Assembly (NCBI GenBank): GCA_011800805.1
Contig: MPNW01000223.1
Span: 29,950 to 93,949, forward strand
From: Hirudo medicinalis
Taxonomy: Eukaryota; Annelida; Clitellata; Hirudinida; Hirudinidae
Length of the DNA: 64,000 nt
Direction: 5' to 3'
Below the pieces are notes generated by a model that did not search any database, was not told the origin of the DNA, and was given only the letters and a program-made list of their open reading frames with translations. This document shows, in pieces, positions 1 to 11,242 of this stretch (position 1 is its first letter; each line of letters begins with the position of its first letter). The translations under genes were made by a program, and so were the position numbers.

Positions 1-1032
1 TGAAGAGTATTCTTGCCTTTCGATGGGTTAAGGGAAACTCGCCTTTTTAGCAATTATTTTGTCGATCTTTGACGATTTCATCTATCGTCTTATCATGATG
101 TTGACCACTAAGATAAGTTCTATGTGGAAACCTGATACCTAAGTTAACGCAAAACTATCACGGCACTACTTCAAGGGATAAAACCGATGAATAAATTCAT
201 TAACGACTTTATCAGTGTAGCAGCCAGGATTTTAAACTCGATCGGCAGGGGACAAGATTTTTATGTGTCCATAAATATTACAACAGTAAGGTTCAGTGCT
301 GGTGGATTAACGGCAAACATTTAATTTAATACTAAAGACACATGGAAGGCAAATTGCACTTGCAATTTAGTTATTGAAACTTATAATATGTAATAAATAT
401 TGATGTCAGAAGCATTCCTAGTTTGGTGGAGCTGCATTACGATCAATAAATTATTTATGAATCATTATTATTATATATGAATTATGCGGGTTTAGTGATG
501 TATCAAGGGGCAAACCGAGGCAAATGCCCCTTTTCTCCACCGATGATCTTTATTACAAGTGTGTTCATGACTTTGCTCATTGCATCATTGCAGACTTCCC
601 ATTTTTTTAATCATGCGCTTATATCAGGAAATGTGCCCCAGTAAAATCTGGCCGCTGATTTCAAACCTTGAAATTTTTTTAAGCCTGAAATCGTCTGCTC
701 CACAATTCTCCAAAGCTAAAGCTTATATCCTATATGTTCACCGTTGACCAATAGCAAACATCTTGTCATTAAATGATTGATTGATTGATGTGTTATTCCT
801 CAAGGTTGTCTTTGGATTATTTTATAATAATAATAATTAATTTTAGTTAATTTTAATGCGCCATTTGCATAGCGTCAGAGACGCTTTGTGTCTTCGTTGG
901 CTTCATGTTGGTGTCCTGAAGACGTCTTAATCGTTATCTTCTTTAACGTTGATCCTTCAATTTGTTGGAAATAAATAAATACCATTAAGGTCTATACCAA
1001 ACTTTTTATCCGTGACTTGTAAATTATTTCAG
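1..1032. other. Left edge, probable intron of the ADAM17-like gene
   Basis: No coding exon or RNA gene could be supported here. The DNA is AT-rich and full of stops in all frames. It ends at a good acceptor (ttatttcag) feeding the first recognisable ADAM17-like exon at 1033. That exon begins in phase 1, so earlier coding exons must lie further left, outside the window. Confidence 0.5.
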
Positions 1033-2110
1033 GCGAACCTTGCGTCCTCTGTTGCAGAGGTAGCGATGAAATCTGCAGCCCTTTCCACAAGGAAATAACT
1101 TTGGCGGATGGTTCTTTTTGTGGTGCAGGAATTTGCTCGGAGGTAAAACAGGAGTGCCAAACTCAAAATATTAACTTGTACAATAACTTGGAAAAACATG
1201 TCTCATTCCAAAGAATCTCGAATTTCCTCACCGCAGACGCAGTTCTTTAAGTGATTTTTCATCACCCTAAAAAAATCCATTGAAGTATCTTAGCTTGAAG
1301 TATTCCCTTAATTTATTGAGAAAGTCATTTGTTATGAGAACCCTATCTGATTACTTTATTTCAAGTTTTCACCTTCGTAATTAACTGGTAATTTTCGTGA
1401 TATATAATATTTAATAAAATAAACATCAATTTCTTTCTCAAACAATATTAATTATTCAATGCCTCGGTTGTCTCGACGAATTTAATTTTTATATCGGCAC
1501 GATGAAAGAGATGACTTATTTCGATGCTTTCAGGGGATCTGCTCAACAGCATTTGAAGCTCAGATGAAAACAATTATGGCATGGGAAGCAATATCTTATG
1601 AATACTTTAGCGACCTAAGTAAATTCATTTGTTTTCATCTATCTATTGACAATCGTAGATAAAGGTTTCGTTTTCCAGAGAAATTCCTGAAGGACAACGT
1701 GATTTTAGTGATCATAGTGGTAACGATCGTTCCGTATCTCTTCATTTCTTTTTACATTTGCAGAAAGGTTAGAGCCGTAAACTAACCTACAAATTATAAT
1801 AAATTGTCAATTTTTTAAAACATATTTATATATGGTATAAATAAATGACATATTTCTCATTTTATTGTGGCTCCGTTGCAACCTATGAAATTGTGACTAG
1901 GATCACCATGCGTTGATTGAAGAAAATCGACTTAGAGAGTGGTACAGCACCAGGGTAACACGTTGAAGGATGTGTCAGATATTTACTTTATTCAAAGTTA
2001 ACATAAGCTACTATTTTATAACTTTACAGAGCGATGAATTGTTCTGGAGGAACTCCCGGGTGATTGTGACGGTTGTTCCTGAAGTTAAAGTCTTTCGTCG
2101 TGGCGATTGA
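1033..2110 (+). CDS. ADAM17: ADAM17-like metalloprotease, C-terminal part only
   Basis: Four exons join in phase: 1033-1142, 1534-1618, 1679-1767 and 2030-2110 (stop TGA at 2108). The first encodes a cysteine-dense segment (CVLCC, then C, C, C) matching the ADAM17 membrane-proximal domain. The second encodes a short amphipathic stretch like the ADAM17 juxtamembrane helix. The third carries KKFLKDN followed by about 20 hydrophobic residues (VILVIIVVTIVPYLFISFYI), a transmembrane helix where ADAM17 has GKFLADN plus its helix. The last exon gives a short basic tail ending RVIVTVVPEVKVFRRGD. The family sheds cell-surface ligands such as TNF and EGF-receptor ligands at the plasma membrane. The catalytic and disintegrin domains would be upstream of the window. 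The cytosolic tail is about 30 residues, much shorter than in vertebrates. None of these exons is long enough to stand out as an ORF. ADAM10 is less likely because the membrane-proximal cysteine pattern and helix fit ADAM17 better. Confidence 0.72.
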
Positions 2111-3448
2111 TTCGCTTGACTTGCGCTGTTTCAGTTACGCTTTGTCAATATTTGTTAATTCTTAGGCGTTCGATTTCAATTTCAAGAAAAGCATCCTTTT
2201 TTGATGAGTAAAGTACAAATTTTGAGCGGGTTGGCTTGGGGAATGTATGGACCAGAACCTCGGAGCGATTTGCTGCTTGAGTAGCAGGCCTTTTCCTGAT
2301 CGCCGCAACAATGAGTGATTTCTATGGTGTGCATGGTGGCGTGGTGTGCAGGGCCGCCGACAGAAATTTCAGGCCCATATGTTATGTCGGTTTTGTAACG
2401 GAAAAGAAAAAGGTTGTGATTTTAAGATTAATATTTTGAAACCTGGACACTTGCCCCTTCTGGGCACTGTGATGCGGTTAAAATCATCTCAGTCGTGTAA
2501 ACGCACTTTAATCAACCAAACTTAATTAGTAGCAATATGACTTTCTGCAGCCTTCTAAAACTTTTTTTGAACCTTCTGGAGCTTTCTAGAACTTAGTTCT
2601 ACTAGTCTCTGTTACTTTTTGGAACAATCATTATTTTCGAATGTATAAGCTTTCAAATGAGCAACGTTAATTGTTTTTCTGAGGGCTCCCAGTATCATTC
2701 TTAATCGTAACGTCTCATAAGAAAAGTGCTTCTAACGCTGAAAGAAACGCCATTAAATATTTTTTTTTATCTCAGTGGTCCATTCAGCCTCACTCTCCCC
2801 TACTACAAACGACAAAATTATAGAGGATATCACAGCGAACGTGAAGGAAATTGGGATATGCTTTGCAGAGACACTTTTACTTTGCAGGTCCACTTGAATT
2901 TTAAAGGCTAAAATGAAGACGAGTTATGCAAATATTTTTTTATAGATCCAGATTTGACACAATCATGCGATAGCCCAAATATTACTGTTTGCCTTGGTTG
3001 CCGGAATGATAACAGTAGGCAACCAGATATTACTTGTTATAAACCCAACATGGACCCCCTTGCGGTGCGCGGAGCAGTTTGGAGGATACTGCCCTAAGCG
3101 ATTCCTCAAATCATCATAAGAAATATGTTCTTTGGGACGCCTCTGCGCTTCCAGATCTCGCCTTAGGCGGTGTTGCTGCCGCAGTATTCGCTCGGGATTT
3201 ATAAACTTTAAAAAAAAATTTTTTTTTATTTTGCAAGCTTTTCACATCGTTCATCGTGATAAAGCTGGGGTTCGCCCGTGTCGGGAATTATTTGACAACA
3301 ATAATAAATTCTCAGTCTTTCAATCAGCCAGCATAACATCTGCAATTCAAGTGAAACCAATATTTTATTTACATGTATAAGAGCAATCAACCTTTTGCTG
3401 CAAACAACGGTAATGTTCCTAAAGGCAAACGACGCTATTGCAAATGGC
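2111..3448. other. Tail-to-tail intergenic region
   Basis: This lies between the 3' ends of the ADAM17-like gene (+) and METAP1D (-). It holds AT-rich sequence with scattered short ORFs of no recognisable character. The short + strand ORFs from 3373 onward are shadows of the METAP1D last exon. Confidence 0.5.
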
Positions 3449-5413
3449 TCAGGCAGTCAAAACTTCATGGCCTTCTTTGGTTATCAGAATGGTGTGCTCA
3501 AACTGAGCTGTTCTGCTGTCGTCTGCTGTCACCACAGTCCATCCATCACCAAGGACAGAAACTTCGACACCTCCATCTGTCAACACAGGCTCTTGAAAAA
3601 CAAAGTTATTATTTTAATTAGTTACAATTTAATTACTTAATAATCTATGCTTGGACTTAACATTTGTTTACAAACCAACCGATTGTGAAGGTCATACCTT
3701 CCTCCATGACTCCTCCATAGTCATTATCTGGAAAATATTTATTTGCATCAGAAGTTGAATATCTTCTGAATAAAATAGTGTTTAAAATAGCACCTTAAAA
3801 ATAGATCATGTTTTTAGACTACAAGCAATTAGGCACACATTATTATGCAAAAGAGGTGCTTTGGTTTAATGCTATCCTGAACAGATGGGTCTTCAACTGA
3901 CGCTTGAAGAGTTCAAGAGTGGGTTGAGACTGAATGATGGGGGGGAGGTCGTTCCAGACGACAGGTGCGGCATAGGTGAAGCCTCGATTGATGAAGGATG
4001 ATCTATGGATTGGTTGGTGAAGGTGAATTGCGGAGGATGAACGAAGATGGACGGGGATTTGGCAGTGGTGAATGAGATGGGGAGGGCTAGAATGAGATGT
4101 GGCTAGATTTTGAAGATGATGCGAAGGTGTATAGGTAACCAGTGCAGTTGCCTCAGGCATTCAGAGCCGTTAAGGCTGAGATTGAGGAGAATGAGCTTGC
4201 CTAGATTATTTTGGGTGCGCTGAAGGGAGTGGATAAGTGAGGCAGAGGTACCGTGGAGGAGGGAGTTGTTGTAGTCAAGACGAGAGAGGACCAGACTGCG
4301 TGCAAGAGCAGAAGTTGTGTCGACAGAGAGGAATGATAGCCCAGAACAAAAACAAAAAGTGCTTTCAATGCCAAGCATGTGGTGCTATTTATAATAAATG
4401 ACTACATTTACAACAATTATCATTGCAAACTTAAATCCAAAATAACAGCAAAAGCTAGGGAGATTATTAATTGAAAAGTTATACTGACTCCCAAGAGATC
4501 AAAATTAATTGCCTTCCTCACCAACATGAATGATGTCGGGCGGACCGTGAAAATATGAGCCGATGCCATGTCCGCATATGTTAGGAATGACTTCCAGGTT
4601 GTTATTGGCAGCTATGGACCTGAAATCCGATAAAGTCATTTGTCATAAAAATTGGTAAATGCCCTCCAAGAAATTTATTAGTATCACTCACTCAATGATT
4701 TTACCAATATCACTCAATGGGACACCAGGCTTGCAGATGGCAACTGCTTCATCTCTGCAATCTTTAGCAACTTTGATTAGATATTCTGCCTTATGGTCCA
4801 CTTCTCCAACTGGATATGTGTAAGACACATCTCCATGAAAACCATTCTGGAAAATCTAGAAATTTGTAAATGTTTGACTATTCAATGTACTGAAATTGTG
4901 AAATTATGAAAAATTTAGTGAAAAATTACGCATACAAACTGTTATGTCAATATTGATGATGTCTCCATTTTCCAGTGCTCTGCTATCAGGAATGCCATGA
5001 CAGACGACATTGTTAACAGAAGTGCAAACTGACTTTGGAAAGCCTCTATATAACAGAGGTGAAGGATAAATGTTGTGTTCAATGCAAAGCTCATGTACAA
5101 CAGAATCCAAATAGTCAGTTGTAGCACCAGGTTTAACCAACTTTCCAACTTCGTCAAGGATTGTCTTTGCCATTTTGCAAGCTGTTCTCATAAGCTCAAT
5201 ATCGCCTTTTGATTTTCTCTTGTAAAACCCTTTTTTGGCTTCGCATTCATAAAGACTCAAGTTATTCACATAAGTGGGAGCTTTAATATGACTAGGAATA
5301 TTACGCAAAGGTGAGACTAAGTGCGGTTTGACGACACTGAAGTGACATCGTTGAGCAAAATGTAAACCAAGATTGTTATATAAGGTTGCGAGGTAAGTTG
5401 CGGTTTTGTTCAT
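3449..5413 (-). CDS. METAP1D: Methionine aminopeptidase 1D, mitochondrial
   Basis: Five minus-strand exons: 4940-5413, 4692-4855, 4522-4619, 3680-3727 and 3449-3591, giving 308 residues (human about 335). The enzyme removes the initiator methionine from proteins made in mitochondria. All ligands of the two-metal site are seen: D156 (INIDIT), D167 (HGDVSY), H237 (FHGPP), E262 (FTIEP, spanning an intron) and E293 (QFEHT), plus the substrate histidine H139 (CHGIPD). The roughly 60-residue extension before the catalytic domain is basic and hydroxylated with no acidic cluster, fitting a mitochondrial presequence. Start ATG at 5413 opens the long first exon. Intron 3 (3728-4521) hosts a LINE relic. 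The gene is head to head with ZCCHC24, 1.56 kb away. Confidence 0.95.
3843..4378 (-). mobile_element. Decayed LINE reverse-transcriptase 3' fragment (CR1/L2-like)
   Basis: Two overlapping minus-strand frames, 4378-4103 and 4160-3843, together read like the C-terminal end of a non-LTR ORF2. The first has SRLDYNNSLLHG and LRQLHWLPIHLRIIFK; the second has RGFTYAAPVVWNDLPP and LKTHLFRIAL. These blocks occur in this order in CR1/L2/Jockey-type elements. The frame changes once between about 4085 and 4110, so it is not functional. Only the last 180 or so codons remain, as expected from 5' truncation. It lies in METAP1D intron 3 in the same orientation as the gene. Confidence 0.85.
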
Positions 5414-6971
5414 GTTGCTAATGACCTAACAGAATGTTTACTATTTTTTTATCATCACCCTCAAAGAAATTCAATTTTTTTAATGAAAATTATCGAATTC
5501 TCTCTAAACTAAACAACTTTAAAATATAAACATTTTGAAACTGTCAATAATTTTCAAATTAAAATCAAATCAATCTAATTTAGTTTAATGTGATGCCAAT
5601 GCATTTAAGTGAGAACAACTTCATGCTCTATTAAGTTATTTTATTCGCTCATCTCTGGTACTAAAAATCTCTACATTATCGAAATCTCGAAGCTCTTCCA
5701 AGCAAGCGACTTGGAAAATGTAAAAGATTTTATGTATTTGACTTGTCAGAATTTAGTGACAATTTAGTTCTAATCCTCAATTTAAGCAACATTCTCAACA
5801 TTTTGATTACCGGCAAAATCATCTGACAAACTGGTAAATTACAAATAAAAATATGTAAATATGTAAGAGTGGGACATTCTAAGGAGAGGCCTGGCTAGCT
5901 TGAATGAGAATAATTTAGCTGGGGTATAAATATTGGCTTTCACCATTTTACCTCACTTTATGAATCTGGCTGGGTTGGTGTGGTTGGTATCGGATCTATT
6001 TTTATGCCTTCTTTTATTTATTCAGTCCTAATAAATCTTAATCACTAAAGCATTTAGTCAAGTTTGCACTGGTTTAATTGTGTTGAAGCAGCATGGAGGA
6101 TGCATCGTCAAGAGTTGGTATTTAAATTTCTTTTAACTATTTTAATGTTTCGTTTTAATCACAAGCGGGTCAATCAGGCCGTTCAATAATTTAATCCTAC
6201 GAGACGGTCTGGAGATCTTCCCGAAAGTTGATCTTCGAATAGATATAATTTGATCGATATACGAAACCTACAAGTAATTTTGATCAGTCTGCTTCCACTT
6301 TCCAGGAGCGAACCTTCCTCCAGTTACAAAGGACGAACGGAAGGCTGTTTTTACATTTCAGCAAGCGACGCTGGCAACGCTTTTTCGAAAGTTGAACTTT
6401 GGATCTGAAATGTGCGACGTCACATCCAATACGCTTGGGAAAATCATGGCAGACTTGTCCGTAAGAAATGATGTTCAATATGACTTGACGAATTTTAAAT
6501 GATTGTTTTGAAAGCAGGCGTGGGAAAATCCATATTTTGAGGCTCTGGAGGGGGGAGGGAGGGAGGTTGGGCGTGACGCCTATACTGGTCACATACCTGA
6601 TAGGAAAAGTAAACTATTAATAGCTATAAATTTTAATTATTTTTCCTAACATTCTCAAGCAAATGGTTGAGAAATGAAATGAGAAAATCAACTTTAACGT
6701 CACATATTGCGGGGCCCCTGTATCGCCACAATACCCTTTTAACCAAAGAGCGCCGTTCCTGGGCTGAAATATTTCCTTTGATTTTTTCGGTGCTTTGATA
6801 TGACCGCTCTGTCACCCTTTGTTGTAGCCGAAAAAGTCCCACACTTCTAGCCAGAAGCCCTTGAAATTAACTGGATTCACATCGTTGTAGCCTACGGGTT
6901 GAAGTTTAGGTTTGGTTTGTTAATTTCGGAATATTCCGTTCTTCGAGGCGGTTTCATAAAATAACCAGGAA
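5414..6971. other. Divergent intergenic region METAP1D/ZCCHC24
   Basis: This 1.56-kb gap between two start codons should hold both promoters. A perfect palindromic core gacgtc flanked as TGCGACGTCAC lies near 6415-6425, resembling a CREB/ATF half-site, but its role is not shown. Minus-strand ORFs at 6284-6592 and 6633-6842 have no recognisable domain and are not called. Confidence 0.4.
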
Positions 6972-7983
<1,012 letters not shown>

Positions 7984-8163
7984 TTTGGTAGTCGGACCGG
8001 GGGTGGTTGTCGCCAACTCGTCAACTTGCTTTGCATTACGGTTTTGTTTCAGTTTCGAATCGGCTCTGTATATGGACGTTGTTCGCATTGTTAGCTGTTG
8101 CTGTTTACTTTGTTACTGCCTTCTGACGATATTTATTCTCGTCTTTTTTATCATTCATTGATC

Positions 8164-8169
8164 AATAAA
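8164..8169 (+). terminator. Polyadenylation signal, ZCCHC24
   Basis: AATAAA about 180 bp after the ZCCHC24 stop codon. It would end the transcript within or just before the terminal exon of the convergent serine hydrolase gene. Confidence 0.5.
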
Positions 8170-8182
8170 GCGTTGACAGTCT

Positions 8183-8188
8183 TTTATT
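8183..8188 (-). terminator. Polyadenylation signal, serine hydrolase
   Basis: TTTATT on + (AATAAA on -), 14-19 bp past the stop codon of the hydrolase gene. It sits about 15 bp from the opposing ZCCHC24 signal, so the two mRNAs probably overlap at their 3' ends. Confidence 0.4.
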
Positions 8189-8201
8189 TGCAGATAAGTA
8201 G

Positions 8202-11200
8202 TCAGACAGTTTTGATGAGTAAGGTAATTGCAATCAGTAGAATGGTCGGTAGGTTATCATCTGCCGCTGAGGTGTTCCGGGTTCCTCCGTCGTAGCTGTC
8301 CCACCTGTGGTCCCTCTTGAATGTCACTGAACTCTCCTCGTTCGAGATTTGCAGTGTTCCGTACCTTCCGTTAGGGTTCAAGTCTGAGAAAGTCACTTCG
8401 AACAGGTAGTCTGCGGGGCCGAGCATAAAGTGGTAGTGGTCCAGGGCCCCTTCCATGACTGGTGAGAAGGTGGTGCCTCTCAGCGGAATCAGGCTTCCTC
8501 TGCCAAAGAGGCCGCATTGGAAATGTAGGTTTCCTGTAGTTTTACCAAAATTTTTAGAATTTGGAAAGGTTTTCAATCAGCGATAAGTTTAGAAACAGTT
8601 TTCAGGAGAGTGGGGCTTACCGGGTTGTTCGGAAATCGTAACGTTTCCGAAGAAAGCATGGCCATATATGCCGAGGTAGGCGTCTACAGTCTCCATAGGG
8701 GTGGGGTAGCCGATTGAGTGGCCTCGGAGGTCTCGTTGGGCCAGATCGGTTGGAGAGTCTCGTTGTGGAATACGTCATAAACCATTTGGTGCAAGACATT
8801 TTGGTAGGCGTAGGAAATGTGAGCCGGCCCATTGGCCGAGGTGAAGATTCCAAACCTCTTGTCAATCGTCAGAGTGGCCTTCGAGTCGAATCCAACTATT
8901 CTTCCTCCGTGGTGCGACATCGTTGCATCTGACGCGCAAAATACTTATTTTATTTTAGTTCATTTAATCAGTTTTTAGTATAATATTCTACTTGAAGTTC
9001 TGATTATCAAGCCATATTTTTGAGTTTTAAAGTGGCGATCAGATACTTCTCAGCCATGAGTGGTTATTTCAGTGGGATTTGCGTTCCAATCTCAACCAAA
9101 CCTTAAAAATTGCGATTCTTATTCTGGAGAAATAATATGGTTTTTTTTTCTGATTTTAAGATGCATCCTTTTATGATAAAATTGTCAAACATTAGGTAAG
9201 GGTTTGGCACAATATTTCTGGCACTATGCAAAGATGTCAACTCTAACGTTACGCAAATTAAAGCAGTTACTTTACAAAAGGACCAACCTCTGTATTTTTC
9301 AAGAAACCATCCTAAACCCACCATGACCTCGGTCATGTGGGTAGAGTTCACTTTGCTGACCAGCACTTTGGAGTGCATTTCATTCCACAAGGAAGGATCC
9401 AAAAGCTGCTGCCCCGATAGCGTTTTCCCCTTTTCCAGGTGAAACATGAGCCATTTCGTCATGTCATATCCGGTGGACAGGATGCCTCCAGCTGCGGACA
9501 AGACTTCTGCCAAACTATTTTGCGAGGTTTTGATTTATTTGTCATTTAGTCGATTTATTAGTTTATTTTATTTAGTTATTTTGGTTGCTTCGGAAGGTCT
9601 CGTCGGGCCATCATGGTTTCGTAGTGGAATATGTGGTAATTCTTTAGCTAATTCCTATTACAAATTGTCAAAACATGCTTGATGTGAACTCGGGAAGTTA
9701 ATGCGATGATTAAATGGTACAAACTTTCACACGAAAATAATGAGAAACCTATTAAGAATTCGTTGGCAACTGCATTTGATTGCATTTAAGTGATGAGTGG
9801 AATGAATCAGTCTTTAGAAGATGTAAATGGCCATTTTAATGAAATAAAACACCTAAAATTATCATAATAATAAGATATAAATACAAATTAGACAACAGCA
9901 GGTGGGCTAACCGAAGAAGTTGAATATCCAGTGAAACCAACACGGAATTAGAAGCATTTCTGTAGTACATCATGGCGACTCCTTCAAAATTCGAATCTAC
10001 TTTTTGTCCAATAAGAGCGGTTTTCATCATCCCAAGAGGCTCCAATATTTTTTTCTGTACAGTAAAATTCATATTTCTGGCATTTAAAATGCATTACAAC
10101 CCATTTGTTCAACTTAAAGATAAGTTCGAAATGGGTTAGGAACGTGACTTAACGCATTTAATTTAAAAATTATAACGGAAACCCATGCTTTCGCTACCGC
10201 TGAAGTTAAAAAAAAAGAAATAACTTGGAAATAACTTCAGAGTCCAATTCAACTCAGAAGGTATGCATGAAAATTTGTAATTACACAAGAAGGACAAAAA
10301 CAAACTTTAAGAAGGTTTGCGTAAGAATCGTTTCCAATTTTTTCGATGATGCATTCGGCCAACAAATACATGAGATTGTTGTAGCGGTAGTGATCAAACT
10401 GTCCCGTACCGTTGAGCAAACTCATGCGCCTGAAATATTTCTACGTTTTACTTACAATTTATTTTAAAACTAACGAAGTATTATATATAATTATTTAATG
10501 AATGCAATTTCTCGCTTCATCAAATCAATCAATCAATCAGTTTGACTAATGTTTCAGGGTTTAAATTTGAAAACCTACTTTAAATGTTCTTTTAAAACGA
10601 GTAAAAGTATAACCTGCAGTAATCTCCGACGGCCCTTCTTTCAAGTCCCATGGTAAGGACGCTGGTGTACTGATAGATACCCGTTGCATGGCTAAGAATT
10701 GTCCTTAGAGTGACCCTGTTTTGAATGGACGGCATGAGAGAAACTGAATCGTGCATGATGTCTTTCACTTTCGTTTTCCAGCCCATAGGATATCTAGTTG
10801 AAATTGGTTTCGATTATCAATATAACACGCACCTCAAAAAATCTCAAAATACGAACATATCTGAATGTTCTGTTAGCAAAATCCCGAGCAACGTCACTGA
10901 AAAAGATTTCGAAACCGAACCAATGGCGAACTGGTCATCTTCAAAACTGACTGGGGTGTCGGGCTTTGTTAAGTCGGGGACTCCGTAACTCTTCGACCAA
11001 ACATTGTACGACTTTCCTTCGCCCTGAACCACTGCCAACACCAAACCTGGCACTTGGGCCTCTCTTAGGACCGCCTCGATCTCGCTCCAAGCAGCCGGAA
11101 AACCCGGCACTTCATCGATGTCGAGAGAATTTACAGAAACTTCCTCTTTGCGAGTGAAAACTCCATCAAAAATGAAAAACAGAACAAACATTTTGGCAGA

Positions 11201-11242
11201 AACCATCGTTCCGTATCGCAATTCTCCAGCTTCAGAGAGCAC
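8202..11242 (-). CDS. Secreted beta-lactamase-related serine hydrolase (one frameshift)
   Basis: Seven minus-strand exons: 10857-11242, 10614-10793, 10306-10429, 9912-10054, 9288-9514, 8621-8928 and 8202-8533, about 566 residues. The penicillin-binding-protein/class C beta-lactamase fold is shown by all three active-site motifs: S-x-x-K (GSVSK, near residue 109), Y-x-N (RYNN) and H-x-G (SHHGG). A hydrophobic MFVLFFIFDGVF near the N terminus looks like a signal peptide; the start may be ATG 11242 or the downstream ATG 11206, which puts this segment closer to the end. The C-terminal domain (YLGIYGH, FGNVTI) ends in a hydrophobic tail (LPTILLIAITLLIKTV) after a small-residue stretch (NTSAAD), as in GPI-anchored proteins. 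The frame breaks once in exon 6 at 8698-8706, a G run. Animal relatives include LACTB and LACTBL1; the substrate is unknown. The first intron uses an atypical gttcgt donor chosen because it alone keeps the phase. Confidence 0.85.
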
